60,020 nt of DNA from Deltaproteobacteria bacterium (GTDB taxonomy: Bacteria; Myxococcota_A; UBA9042; PHBI01), in contig WYBB01000134.1 in NCBI GenBank assembly GCA_011526585.1, forward strand, positions 1-60,020. Reading direction: 5' to 3'. This document shows positions 21,102-30,276 of this stretch, in pieces. Position 1 is the stretch's first letter; each line of letters begins with the position of its first letter. The notes beneath the pieces were generated by a model. It did not search any database, was not told the origin of the DNA, and saw nothing but the letters and a program-made list of their open reading frames with translations. Both the position numbers and the translations under genes were made by a program.

Positions 21102-24077
21102 ATGAGGGCATCGAGGTTTGGTCGGGCGCACCCGACAGCGATGGCGTGGGCCGTCGTGTCGGCGCTGGCGGCGGGCGCGTGCAGCGACGACGAGGGCGGC
21201 ACCGCGTCGGGCGATGGCGGCGGGGATGCGCTCGCCGAGCCCGAGGTCGACGCGCTCGCCGAGACCGGACAACCGCCGGATGGGCAGGCGGACGGGCAGG
21301 AGGACGCGCCGCTCGGTCCGCCCGATGGGGTCGAGAACCTCTTCCCCTACCTCGTGGTCGAGCCGGAGTACCTCGACTTCGGAGCGCGCCCGGTCGGCTC
21401 GATCGTCACGCTCGACCTCGAGCTCGAAAACGCCGGCACGCAGCCGCTGACGCTGTCGCGCGCGTGGATGGTCGGCGCCTCCGAGGCGTTCGGCACCAAC
21501 CTGAGTCAGGCGCTGGTCGCGCCGGGCGCGACGCGCATCGTCAAGGTCACCTTCTACGCGACGGCCGAGGGGATCTTCGAGGAGACGCTGCGCTTCGAGT
21601 CCAACGCGGTCAACGTCGCCTTCCTCGACGTGCCGCTCCGCGGGATCGTCTCGGCCGCGGTCTGCCAGGACCAGGACGGCGACGGCTACGGCGTCGACTG
21701 CGCGCTCGGCGCCGACTGCAACGACTCCGACTCGACCATCCACGTCGGCGCGCCCGAGCGCTGCGACGGCATCGACCAGGACTGCGACGGGCGGCACGAC
21801 GAGGACTTCGTCGGCCTGGGCACCGCGTGCGAGACCGGCTTTGGCGCGTGTACGACGATGGGCGTCAAGATCTGCGCCGCGGACCAACAGAGCCTGCGCT
21901 GCAGCGTCAACCCGGTCACCGGCGGCTCGGAGCTGTGCAACGAGATCGACGACGACTGCGACGGCGCGACCGACGAGGACTTCGCCTCGCACGACAAGCT
22001 GTGCGAGGTCGGCGTCGGCGCTTGCCGCGTCGTCGACAAGTTCGTGTGCTCGGCCGACGGCACGAGCCTCGTCTGCAACTCCGAGCCGCTGCCGCCGGGG
22101 CGCGAGATCTGCGGCGACGGGATCGACAACGACTGCGACGGGCTCACCGACGAGGGCGAGCTCGAGGTCTGCGCCGACCTCGTCGACAACGACTGCGACG
22201 GCGAGACCGACGAGTCCGGCTCGACCTGGGGCGAGACCTTCTTCGCGCGCAACTGGTACAGCGAGACAGTCGCGATCTACCCGACCCACCCCGACGGCAC
22301 CTTCGACCCGCCGCAGCCGCTCACCTTCCCCGGCGACTCGCGCTGGGGCGTCGTCGCCGTCGGCGACTTCGACGCCGATCGCTACCTCGATCTCGTCGTC
22401 GTCGAGTACCCGGTCGAGGGCCGGCAGATCTGCTCGGTCGCTGCGGACTGCGCCGCGGGCACGCGCTGCGCCGGCGGCGTCTGCCGCAAGCTCTGCTCGG
22501 CTGCACACGGCGGCCCGACGAGCTGCGCCAACGGCGAGACCTGCGTCGACTTCTCGCCGCAGTCCAACGACCCGACCGACACCTGGTGCCAGCCGGTGCT
22601 CGAGGTGCAGCTCGCCAAGAACTCGTGCGACGGTGGACAGATCGCGCTGACGAAGCTCTTCGATCTGCAGCCGGGCGAGTCGGTCGGCCCGGTGATCGAC
22701 GCCGACGGCAACGGCCACCTCGACTTCGTCGGCCTCCAGCACTGGTCGATCAAGAAGGGCTATACGTGGCTCTCCGACGGCGCCGGCGGCTACACCAAGA
22801 TCGTGCCGTCCTTCGACTACGCGACGATGTTCGGGCCGGGCGCGACCGGCTACTGGGTCTGGGGTCTCACCAAGACTTCGAAGGACATCGACGGCGACGG
22901 GCGCCAGGACGTGCTCGGGCGGAGCTTCCCCTCGGGCGGCGACCCGCCGACCGACCTCTGGCTCTTCCGATCCAACGGCGACGGCACCTTCCAGAACGCG
23001 ATGATGCTGCCCGCCAAGTTCCCGCAGCCGGCCAACCTGCTCACGTCGAACGACTTCGACGGCGACGGCGACCAGGACATCGTCGGCGGCCTCGACGACG
23101 ACGGCAACCCGGGCGGGTCGTGGATCCTGTTGAACCGTGGCGCGCCCGCCGCGGCCTCGTGGGTCGCGCCGTACCCGACCTTCGACGTGGCGCCGACCTA
23201 CAACAACGGCGGCGACCAGCCGGGCACCGGCTACGGTACGAGCTACGACTTCGATCGCGACGGGCGGCCCGACGTGCTCGCGGGGTGGATCCCCGAGGAG
23301 TGCGGCAGCTATGTCTGGGGCTGCCCGCAGATCCGCGACACCAACCACACGTGCTACGGCGGAAATTGCCGTAAAATCGCAATGATGCGTAATCGCACCG
23401 ACGACATCTGCGGCGCCGGCACGAGCTGCATCGACGGGCAGTGCGTCGCCGGCTGCACCGCCGATTGCACGAACAAGCAGTGCGGATCGGACGGGTGCGG
23501 CGGCAGCTGCGGCACATGCGGCGGCGGGCAGATCTGCTCGCGCGGGGTCTGCGTCGTCGACTGCGTGCCGGCGTGCGACGGGCGCAGCTGCGGCGACGAC
23601 GGCTGCGGCGGGGTGTGCGGCGATTGCGCGGCGGGACAGGCGTGCATCCAGGGCGTGTGCGTCGGCGGCTGCACGCCGAACTGCAACGGGCGGCGCTGCG
23701 GCGACGACGGCTGCGGCGGGCAGTGCGCGATCTTCGGCGACCCCGAGGTGGTGAGTTTCGATTCGAACCCGGCGATCAACGTCGAGGCGCCGACGAACGT
23801 GCCGCCGACCGAGCCTGGGATCGCGGTCGATCCGCCGGCGCCCGAGGCGGGCGAGGCGCTCGTGTGCGAGGTCACGGCGGCGAGCTACGACCTCGAGCCG
23901 GTGCGCTATCATTACAGGTGGTTCAAGGACGGGGTCTTCGCGCTCGGCGGGCGCAAGGACGTGCCGGCGGGGCTGACGCTGGCGGGCGAGACCTGGCGGT
24001 GCCGGGCATGGGCCTCGGATGGGATCGAGCGATCGACGGCGGCCGAGACCGAGGTGGTGATCGGAGGCGGGCGATGA
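21102..24077 (+). CDS. Lipoprotein with HYDIN-like, MopE metal-binding, FG-GAP and Cys-rich repeats
   Basis: The protein has 991 residues. A signal sequence with a lipobox-like LAAGAC gives a lipoprotein. After an acidic linker, an ASPM/HYDIN-like Ig domain lies around residues 85-185 (LDFGARPVGSIVTLDLELEN). Four putative metal-binding repeats of the MopE type follow, with cores such as DGIDQDCDGRHDEDF and DLVDNDCDGETDE. FG-GAP/VCBS beta-propeller repeats (VGDFDADRYLDLVVV; NDFDGDGDQDIVGG) occupy about residues 390-760. Three Cys-rich units (RSCGDDGCGGVCGDC type) and a C-terminal Ig-like domain end it. It is probably exposed on the cell surface. The ATG at 21102 is chosen for the signal peptide. 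It is coupled to the next gene by ATGA. Confidence 0.85.
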   Translation: MRASRFGRAHPTAMAWAVVSALAAGACSDDEGGTASGDGGGDALAEPEVDALAETGQPPDGQADGQEDAPLGPPDGVENLFPYLVVEPEYLDFGARPVGSIVTLDLELENAGTQPLTLSRAWMVGASEAFGTNLSQALVAPGATRIVKVTFYATAEGIFEETLRFESNAVNVAFLDVPLRGIVSAAVCQDQDGDGYGVDCALGADCNDSDSTIHVGAPERCDGIDQDCDGRHDEDFVGLGTACETGFGACTTMGVKICAADQQSLRCSVNPVTGGSELCNEIDDDCDGATDEDFASHDKLCEVGVGACRVVDKFVCSADGTSLVCNSEPLPPGREICGDGIDNDCDGLTDEGELEVCADLVDNDCDGETDESGSTWGETFFARNWYSETVAIYPTHPDGTFDPPQPLTFPGDSRWGVVAVGDFDADRYLDLVVVEYPVEGRQICSVAADCAAGTRCAGGVCRKLCSAAHGGPTSCANGETCVDFSPQSNDPTDTWCQPVLEVQLAKNSCDGGQIALTKLFDLQPGESVGPVIDADGNGHLDFVGLQHWSIKKGYTWLSDGAGGYTKIVPSFDYATMFGPGATGYWVWGLTKTSKDIDGDGRQDVLGRSFPSGGDPPTDLWLFRSNGDGTFQNAMMLPAKFPQPANLLTSNDFDGDGDQDIVGGLDDDGNPGGSWILLNRGAPAAASWVAPYPTFDVAPTYNNGGDQPGTGYGTSYDFDRDGRPDVLAGWIPEECGSYVWGCPQIRDTNHTCYGGNCRKIAMMRNRTDDICGAGTSCIDGQCVAGCTADCTNKQCGSDGCGGSCGTCGGGQICSRGVCVVDCVPACDGRSCGDDGCGGVCGDCAAGQACIQGVCVGGCTPNCNGRRCGDDGCGGQCAIFGDPEVVSFDSNPAINVEAPTNVPPTEPGIAVDPPAPEAGEALVCEVTAASYDLEPVRYHYRWFKDGVFALGGRKDVPAGLTLAGETWRCRAWASDGIERSTAAETEVVIGGGR

Positions 24078-25591
24078 TGACGCTGGTTGCGGTGCTCGGG
24101 GCGCTGGCGGTCGGCGCGCCCGAGATCGTCGAGGTCGTGCCGGCGCCCTTGCCGCTCGCGGCGACGGCAGAGGTGAGCGGCAGCGGCTTCGTCGCGGGCG
24201 CGACCTCGGTGAAGATCGCCGAGGTGGCGCAGCGGGTGATCCTGGTGGAGCCGGAGCGGCTGCGTTTCCTGGTCGCGCTCGACACGCCGCTCGGGCCGCA
24301 GACCCTGACGGTGACGGCGCAGGGCGAGTCGGGCGGCGTGGTGACGAGCGCGGTGCTGGTGGTGCCGGCGGTGCCGCAGATCCAGAACGTCGAGCCGGCG
24401 ACGCTGGTGCTCGGCGGGCTCGGCACCGTGATCGGCGAAGGGCTGGCGACGGTGACGGAGGTTACGCTCGACGGCGTGGTGTGTGAGGTCAGCGAGCAGA
24501 CCGACGCGGTCCTCGTCTTCGCGGTGCCGTTCCAGCCGGAGCTCCTCGGCACGGTGACGCTGGTCCTGGACTCGCCGTCGGGTGAGGCGCATGACGAGGT
24601 CGTCATCGCGGCGCCGCGGCCGGAGATCGACGCGCTCATGCCTAACCCGGTCAGGGCCGGGAGCCTGGTAACGGTGCGCGGGCGGATCGCGCCGATCGCG
24701 CCGCGTGTGGAGATCGCGGCGGTCGAGGTGCCGATCGTCGGGGTCGCGGACGGTCCGTCGGAGACGGTCGAGATCACGGTGTGGGTGCCGACGACCATGG
24801 CGCCGAGGCCCTATGACGTCGTGGTGACGAGCGGCGGGCAGAGCTCGCTGCCGGCGGGGCCGCTGCAGGTCGACCACCCCTCGGCGAAGGCGCCGGAGGT
24901 GAGCGGGATCTACCCGATCCGGGTGGCGGCGGGCGGCGCGGTGTGGGTCGCGGGCCAGCACCTCGACGGGGTCGAGGCGGCGGTCGGCGGGCTCGAGGTG
25001 GTGAGCTGCGAGAAGCGCGCGTGCCGGCTCACGACGGCGGGGCTCGCGATCGGCCAGGCCGTGGGCGCGCTCGTCGGGGACGAGGGCGCGGGGGTCGTGC
25101 AGCTCGAGGTGATCGACGAGGCGCCGGTGGTGCCGGTGATCACGGGCGTCGAGCCGAGCCCGGCGATCCGCGGTGAGGCGCTGGCGATCGTCGGGCGGGA
25201 TCTCGCGGGCGTGCGCTCGGTGGTGCTCGGCGGGGTGGCGCAGTCGATCGTCTTCGTCGACGCCGATCGCGTCGAGGTGACGGTCGGCGCGGACACGCCG
25301 CTCGGCGCCGAGCCGCTCTTCGTCAGCGGCAACGCCGGGTCGGAGGCGCTGCTGGTGACCGTGCTCGATCCGCTGCCGCTCGCCGAGGGCGGGCCCGAGG
25401 TGGTCGAGAGCGGCGGTGAGGCCGAGGGCGCCGAGGTGGGCGAAGAGGTGATCGAAGGTGTGGGGTCGGGCGGCGGCGACGAGGGCTGCGCGGGCGGTGG
25501 CGCCGGCTCGGGCTCAGGGCTCTTGGTGGTGATCGGCGGTCTCTGGGCCGGCCGGTGCACGAGACGGACGCGCGCGAGGCCGGCGGGTTGA
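24074..25591 (+). CDS. TIG/IPT-repeat surface protein with MYXO-CTERM-like sorting tail
   Basis: The protein has 505 residues. A short hydrophobic N-terminus is followed by about five to six IPT/TIG-like Ig repeats, each opening with a pattern such as P-x-I-x-x-V-E-P-x-x-x-x-x-G (for example PQIQNVEPATLVLGGLGTVI). The C-terminus contains an acidic Gly-rich stretch, a Gly-Cys pair (DEGCAGGG), a hydrophobic segment (GLLVVIGGLWAG) and an Arg-rich end (RCTRRTRARP). This layout matches MYXO-CTERM sorting signals, in which the protein is held at the surface after processing at the Cys. It is coupled to the upstream lipoprotein gene and probably forms a surface pair with it. Confidence 0.82.
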   Translation: MMTLVAVLGALAVGAPEIVEVVPAPLPLAATAEVSGSGFVAGATSVKIAEVAQRVILVEPERLRFLVALDTPLGPQTLTVTAQGESGGVVTSAVLVVPAVPQIQNVEPATLVLGGLGTVIGEGLATVTEVTLDGVVCEVSEQTDAVLVFAVPFQPELLGTVTLVLDSPSGEAHDEVVIAAPRPEIDALMPNPVRAGSLVTVRGRIAPIAPRVEIAAVEVPIVGVADGPSETVEITVWVPTTMAPRPYDVVVTSGGQSSLPAGPLQVDHPSAKAPEVSGIYPIRVAAGGAVWVAGQHLDGVEAAVGGLEVVSCEKRACRLTTAGLAIGQAVGALVGDEGAGVVQLEVIDEAPVVPVITGVEPSPAIRGEALAIVGRDLAGVRSVVLGGVAQSIVFVDADRVEVTVGADTPLGAEPLFVSGNAGSEALLVTVLDPLPLAEGGPEVVESGGEAEGAEVGEEVIEGVGSGGGDEGCAGGGAGSGSGLLVVIGGLWAGRCTRRTRARPAG

Positions 25592-25628
25592 CGGCGCCGA
25601 GCGACGCGGCCGATAGTGCCAGCCCACG

Positions 25629-26648
25629 ATGTCGCTGATCACGACCGTCGACTATCACACCGGCGGTGAGCCGTTCCGGATCGTCACGGGCGGCGTGCCG
25701 CCGATCGAGGGGCGCACCGTGCTCGAGCGGCGTGAGCGCGCGCGCGCGGCGCCGTTCGACGAGGTGCGGCGCATGCTGTGTCACGAGCCGCGTGGGCATG
25801 CCGACATGTATGGCTGTTTCGTGGTGCCGCCCGACGACGCGGGTGCGGCGCTCGGGGTGCTCTTCTGGCACAAGGACGGCTACTCGACGGCGTGCGGGCA
25901 CGGCACGATCGCGCTGGCGACGTGGGCGGTCGAGTCGGGGTTGGTCGAGGCGGCGCCCGACGGGGTGACCGAGGTGGCGATCGACGTGCCGTCGGGGCGC
26001 GTGGTGGCGAGGGTGGCGTGTCGGAGCGGGGCGGTCGAGGCGGTGGTCTTCGTCAGCGTGCCGGCGTTCGTGATGGCGCGGGGGTGGCCGGTCGAGACCT
26101 CGCGCGGGCGGGTGCTGGTCGACGTCGCGTGGGGCGGGGCGATCTACGCGTCGGTCGAGGCGGCCGCGCTCGGGTCGAGCGCAACCGCGGGGCAGGTCGC
26201 GGAGCTGATCGCGCTCGGGCGCGAGATCAAGAGGTCGCTGGCCGGGAGCGAGGTCGCACGCCACCCGAGCGAGCCGCGGCTCGATGGGGTGTACGGCACG
26301 ATCTTCTGGGACGCGCTCGGCGATGGACCGGCGGAGCTGCACCAGCGCAACGTGACCGTCTTCGCCGACGGCGAGGTCGATCGTTCGCCTTGCGGATCGG
26401 GCACGGCGGCGCGGGTGGCGCTGCTCGCGGACGAGGGGCGCATGCGCGAGGGGCGGGTCCTGGTGCACGAGTCGTGCGTCGGCTCGGTCTTTCGCGCGTG
26501 GATCGAGGCGCGCGTCGAGCCGTGCAGCGGGACCGGGGGACGGCCGGCGGTGGTGCCGGCGATCGAGGGGTGTGCGTTCAAGACCGGCGAGCATCGCTTC
26601 GTAAGGGATCCGCGCGACGCGATCGGGCTCGGGTTCGTCCTGCGATGA
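25629..26648 (+). CDS. Proline racemase-family enzyme (probable hydroxyproline 2-epimerase)
   Basis: The protein has 339 residues. Both catalytic Cys positions of the family are Cys: TACGHGTIAL near residue 88 and DRSPCGSGTAAR near residue 256. Two Cys residues mark racemases and epimerases, whereas trans-3-hydroxyproline dehydratases have Thr at the second position, so 4-hydroxyproline 2-epimerase or proline racemase activity is more likely. TVDYHTGGEP at the N-terminus is also typical. It is coupled by ATGA to an ornithine cyclodeaminase-family gene, which supports a role in hydroxyproline or proline catabolism. Confidence 0.9.
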   Translation: MSLITTVDYHTGGEPFRIVTGGVPPIEGRTVLERRERARAAPFDEVRRMLCHEPRGHADMYGCFVVPPDDAGAALGVLFWHKDGYSTACGHGTIALATWAVESGLVEAAPDGVTEVAIDVPSGRVVARVACRSGAVEAVVFVSVPAFVMARGWPVETSRGRVLVDVAWGGAIYASVEAAALGSSATAGQVAELIALGREIKRSLAGSEVARHPSEPRLDGVYGTIFWDALGDGPAELHQRNVTVFADGEVDRSPCGSGTAARVALLADEGRMREGRVLVHESCVGSVFRAWIEARVEPCSGTGGRPAVVPAIEGCAFKTGEHRFVRDPRDAIGLGFVLR

Positions 26649-27595
26649 GCGCGGCCCGGCTGCCGTATCTCGACGCGTCGGCGATCGCGGCGGCGCTGTC
26701 GATGGAGGGTGCGATCGCGGCGATCGCCACGGCGTTGCGCGCGGGGCTCGAGCCGGAGGATGATCCGGCGCGCCAGGTGGTCCCGGTCGTCGGCAGGCTG
26801 GGGGGAGGGCAGGGGCACCTCCTGGTGATGCCCTCGGCGAGCGCGTGGGCGGTGGGCGTCAAGGTCGTCTCGGTCGCACCGGATGAGCCGCAGCGCCGCG
26901 GGTCACGGATCCAGGGCGCCTACCTGCTCTTCGATCGGGAGACGCTGGCGCCGCGCGCGGTGCTCGACGGGGCGGCGCTGACGGCGCTGAGGACGCCGGC
27001 GGTCTCGGGCGTGGCGATCGATCGCCTCGCGGTCCCCGAGGCGCGGCGGCTCGTCGTCTTCGGCACCGGGCCGCAGGCGTGGGGGCACGTGCTGGCGGCG
27101 TGCGCGGTGCGGCCGATCACCGAGGTGGCGGTGCGCGGGCGGGACCCGGGGCGGGTGGCGGCGTTCGTCGAGCGCTGTCGGGAGGAGCTCGGGCTCGAGG
27201 CGCGGGTCGCCGATGATGACGCGATCGGGCGCGCCGAGATCCTCTGCTGCTGCACGACGGCGCGCACGCCGATCGTGAGCGGGCGTGAGGTCGGCGCGCA
27301 GGCGATGGTGGTCGCGATCGGCTCGCACGAGCCGGACCGGCGCGAGGTCGACGCGGCGCTCTGCGCGCGGGCGATGGTGGTGGTCGAGGCGCGCTCGGCG
27401 GCGCTGCGCGAGGCGGGCGACGTGGTGATGGCGATCGCCGAGGGCGCGCTCGATCCGGCGACGCTGGTGCCGCTGGCGCGTCTCGTGCGCGGAGAGGTCG
27501 CGGTGCCGGAGGAGCGGCCGCGCCTCTTCAAGAGCGTCGGCATGGCCTGGCAGGACGCGGTGGTGGCGGCGGCGATCGTGCAAGCGGCGACGTGA
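26645..27595 (+). CDS. Ornithine cyclodeaminase/mu-crystallin-family protein
   Basis: The protein has 316 residues. The family is recognised from VMPSASAWAVGVKVVSVAPD near residue 60, the YLLFDRETLAPRAVLDGAALTALRTPAVSG block and the Rossmann motif VVFGTGPQAWGHVLAA near residue 140. Members include ornithine cyclodeaminase and delta-1-pyrroline-2-carboxylate reductase. Next to a proline racemase-family gene, an imine reductase acting on a pyrroline carboxylate is the more likely role. The ATG at 26645 overlaps the upstream stop (ATGA). Confidence 0.9.
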   Translation: MSAARLPYLDASAIAAALSMEGAIAAIATALRAGLEPEDDPARQVVPVVGRLGGGQGHLLVMPSASAWAVGVKVVSVAPDEPQRRGSRIQGAYLLFDRETLAPRAVLDGAALTALRTPAVSGVAIDRLAVPEARRLVVFGTGPQAWGHVLAACAVRPITEVAVRGRDPGRVAAFVERCREELGLEARVADDDAIGRAEILCCCTTARTPIVSGREVGAQAMVVAIGSHEPDRREVDAALCARAMVVVEARSAALREAGDVVMAIAEGALDPATLVPLARLVRGEVAVPEERPRLFKSVGMAWQDAVVAAAIVQAAT

Positions 27596-27616
27596 CGAGC
27601 AGGCCCTGGATCGGTT

Positions 27617-28447
27617 ATGGATCGCGGCGCGATGGTGGCAAGCGGAACCGTACACTGTGAGCGTCATGGGCGGGTCGCGGTCGTGACGATCGACCGGCCC
27701 GAGCGCAAGAACGCGCTGGGGTCCGAGCTGTGGCGGCGGCTGGGCGAGGTCGCCGACGAGCTGGCGGCCGCGCTGCCGCGGGCGGTGGTGCTGACCGGGG
27801 CGGGCGGGGTCTTCTCGGCCGGCATGGACGTGAGCCCGGACAACCCGCAGATCCAGCGCTTCGCCGAGGCGCTCGCCAAACGGAGCGCCGATCCGGCGCG
27901 GGTGATGCTCGGCGAGCTGCACGCGGTGCTCGATCGCTTCTTTGCGCTGCCGGTGCCGATCATCGCGGCGCTACCGGGGCTGGCCTATGGAGGCGGCGCT
28001 GAGATCGCGGCGCGCTGCGACCTGCGCGTGATGGATCCGGAGGCGACGATCTGCTTTTCGGAGGTGCGGCTCGGCTTGATGCCCGATCTGGGCGGCGGCG
28101 TGGCGCTGGCGCGGCTCGTCGGCCCGGGGCGGGCGGCGGACCTGATCCTCACCGCGCGCAAGGTCGGCGCGGCGGAGGCGCTGGCGCTCGGGCTGTGCAA
28201 TCGGGTGAGCGCGCCGGGCGCGGTGCTGGACGAGGCGCTCGGGCTGGCGGAGGCGATCGCGGGCAACGGGCCGCGCGCGGTGCGGGCGGCGCTGGCGGTG
28301 ATCCGCGGCGCGGGGGACCGATCGTATGGCGAGGCGATCGCCGAGGAGCGAGAGCGGGCGGCGGAGCTGATCGCCACCGGCGAGTGTCAGATCGGGATCG
28401 CGGCGCTGTTGACGAAGAAGGCGCCGGAGTTTCGCGATCCCGAGTGA
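27617..28447 (+). CDS. Enoyl-CoA hydratase/isomerase (crotonase) family protein
   Basis: The protein has 276 residues. Crotonase-fold features are clear: VAVVTIDRPERKNALGSEL near residue 20, the oxyanion-hole segment GAGGVFSAGMDVS, the second glycine block ALPGLAYGGGAEIAARCDLR, and EVRLGLMPDLGGGVALARLV, where the usual first catalytic Glu may be missing because the segment reads LMPDLGG. It may be a hydratase, an isomerase or another crotonase activity. It begins 21 bases after the cyclodeaminase-family gene, but a metabolic link is not evident. An ATG five codons further on is an alternative start. Confidence 0.88.
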   Translation: MDRGAMVASGTVHCERHGRVAVVTIDRPERKNALGSELWRRLGEVADELAAALPRAVVLTGAGGVFSAGMDVSPDNPQIQRFAEALAKRSADPARVMLGELHAVLDRFFALPVPIIAALPGLAYGGGAEIAARCDLRVMDPEATICFSEVRLGLMPDLGGGVALARLVGPGRAADLILTARKVGAAEALALGLCNRVSAPGAVLDEALGLAEAIAGNGPRAVRAALAVIRGAGDRSYGEAIAEERERAAELIATGECQIGIAALLTKKAPEFRDPE

Positions 28448-28462
28448 TCGCGCGCGCGCATC

Positions 28463-30025
28463 TCAGGGGGCGTCGAGGCGCGGGTCGCAGACGGGGTCGT
28501 CCGGGGCGCAGGTCGTGACGACGAGCAGGTAGGGGCCGCTCCTCTCGGTGGTGTCGGCGCCGACGAAGGTGTCGGCGACGAGGTGATAGGTGCCGGGTCC
28601 GAGGGTGCCCTGGATGAGGGTGTCGTGGCGGGCGAGGCACCGGGAGGGATCGGGCTCGGCGCCGAGCAAGTGCAGATCGATGTCCGTCGCACCGACATCG
28701 AGCACGAGGGCGCGCAGGCGGACGTCACGGTCGAGCTCGAGGCGGTAGACGAACTCGGGGCCGGACTCGTCCTGGCCGGAGCCGCAGCCGAGGTAGCGGT
28801 CGAAGCGATCGGCGCCGGCGCGTGAGGTGTCGCGCGCGTCGAAGAACGGCAGGGCGTCGACGAGGTACGGGGCGTCGGCGCGGCCCTCGCCCGCGAGCAC
28901 CCAGCCGCCGGGGTCGGGCGGCGGCTCGGCGTGGTAGGCGCCGAGCGTGCGGTCGAGCGCCTCGAGGGTGAGGAGATTGCGCTGGTTCTGGCCGTAGGCG
29001 AGGCCGGCGGCGCTGAAGTCGCAAGCGCCGGTCGGGGCGGCGTTGGGGTGCACGCCGTCGGCGCGCAGGCCCTGGGCGGGCAGCGAGACGAGCGCCGCGT
29101 GATAGTCGACGAAGGGGAGCTGGCGGGTCTGGGCGACGCCGCGCACGAGGTCGTTGACCGTCGGCACCCAGCGCGCGAGGAAGGCGTCGTTGGTGCGGGG
29201 CGGGATCGACATGAGGATCGGCACGACGCCGCGCGCGGCGAGGCCGTCGACGAGCTGGAGGTAGCCTTCGGCGTACCAGCGCAGGGTGCGCGCCATGTCT
29301 TCGCCGAACCAGCCCATATCGTTGGTGCCGAACATGACGATGGCGAAGCGGGGATGGATGGCGGCGAGCTCCTGGTCGAGCGGGCTCGGGGAGCCGGTGA
29401 TCGCCCAGCGCGCGGTGCGGCCGCCCTCGGCGGCGAGGCTGTCGCGGTCGAACGGCGTCGCGCCGGCGGCGTCGCCGGCGAGGAAGTGCTCGAGGGTGGG
29501 CGACAGTGTCGTGCGGCCGGCGAGGTCGACCGAGGGGCCGGCGAAGCAGTCGAGGAAGCTCGGCGTGACCGTGATCGAGTCGCCGACCTTCATGAAGACG
29601 TCGTCGGCGAGGTCGGGGCCGCGCGTGGCGATGTCGACGATGGTGGCGCGCACGACCTCGTTGAGCGGTGAGTGCAGCGGGCCCGGCAGATAGCGTGCGG
29701 GCGCGGGGGCGGGGTCGGGGGTGTCGGGGTCGGCGGTGTCGGGCTCGATCGTGTCGGTCGTGTCGGTGGGATCGGTGATGAGCTCGCCCGCCGTATCGCT
29801 TGCTGTGTCGCGGTTGATGTCGATGTCGGCGAGGACGTCGGGCTCGGCGGGCACGTCGTCGCCCTGGGTGTCGGGCTCGGCGGGCACGTCGTCGCCCTGG
29901 GCGTCGGGCGCGGCGGCATCGTGCGCGTCGTGGGAGCGCGAGGCGTCGGCGTGGAGGGTTGCGACCTCGGCGTCACACGCGCTGAAGAGGGATAGCGACA
30001 GGAGCGTGCCGAGGGAGCGGGACAT
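28463..30025 (-). CDS. SGNH/GDSL-type hydrolase lipoprotein with PPC-like C-terminal domain
   Basis: The protein has 520 residues. A signal peptide with lipobox LFSAC is followed by an Asp/Pro/Thr-rich linker of about 100 residues containing two copies of QGDDVPAEPD. The SGNH domain starts near residue 140: block I KVGDSIT with the catalytic Ser, an FGTNDMGWF segment (block III), and DGVHPNA with the catalytic Asp and His. A beta-sandwich domain at the C-terminus (about residues 410-515, GATDIDLHLL and GPGTYHLVADTF) resembles the pre-peptidase C-terminal domain. It is likely an outer-membrane or periplasmic esterase. The ATG at 30025 was chosen for the signal peptide. Confidence 0.9.
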   Translation of the reverse strand: MSRSLGTLLSLSLFSACDAEVATLHADASRSHDAHDAAAPDAQGDDVPAEPDTQGDDVPAEPDVLADIDINRDTASDTAGELITDPTDTTDTIEPDTADPDTPDPAPAPARYLPGPLHSPLNEVVRATIVDIATRGPDLADDVFMKVGDSITVTPSFLDCFAGPSVDLAGRTTLSPTLEHFLAGDAAGATPFDRDSLAAEGGRTARWAITGSPSPLDQELAAIHPRFAIVMFGTNDMGWFGEDMARTLRWYAEGYLQLVDGLAARGVVPILMSIPPRTNDAFLARWVPTVNDLVRGVAQTRQLPFVDYHAALVSLPAQGLRADGVHPNAAPTGACDFSAAGLAYGQNQRNLLTLEALDRTLGAYHAEPPPDPGGWVLAGEGRADAPYLVDALPFFDARDTSRAGADRFDRYLGCGSGQDESGPEFVYRLELDRDVRLRALVLDVGATDIDLHLLGAEPDPSRCLARHDTLIQGTLGPGTYHLVADTFVGADTTERSGPYLLVVTTCAPDDPVCDPRLDAP

Positions 30026-30090
30026 GTGGCCTCGAGCGGGTCGTCGTCGCTCCATCATGGCGGCAACGGGGGACCAGGTCGAGTCAATCG

Positions 30091-30258
30091 CCTTAGTGCA
30101 CCTCCGTCGAGATAGGCTCAAGGTCCGAGGCGCCTCGTCGACGATGCCGGCGTTGCCGCTCCTCGCGGTACTTCAAGTACCGCTTCGTCGCGGCGCCTTG
30201 GCCTCGCCGACGATCCGCTCTCGGCTGCTTGAGCCTATCTCTCCTGCGGTGCACTTAG
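30091..30258. repeat. Large imperfect palindrome, unit 1 (168 bp)
   Basis: The centre at 30165-30183 is a perfect 9-bp inverted repeat around one base (GCGGTACTT / AAGTACCGC). Moving outward, the arms pair again through GAGATAGGCTCAAG against its complement near 30227-30241, and through GTGCACC / GGTGCAC at the edges. The whole 168 bp is symmetric about 30174. It lies between two minus-strand genes and has no T-run, so it is not a classic terminator. It could be a MITE-like element or a structured RNA. Confidence 0.75.
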
Positions 30259-30276
30259 GGCCCCGATCCTTATAAC

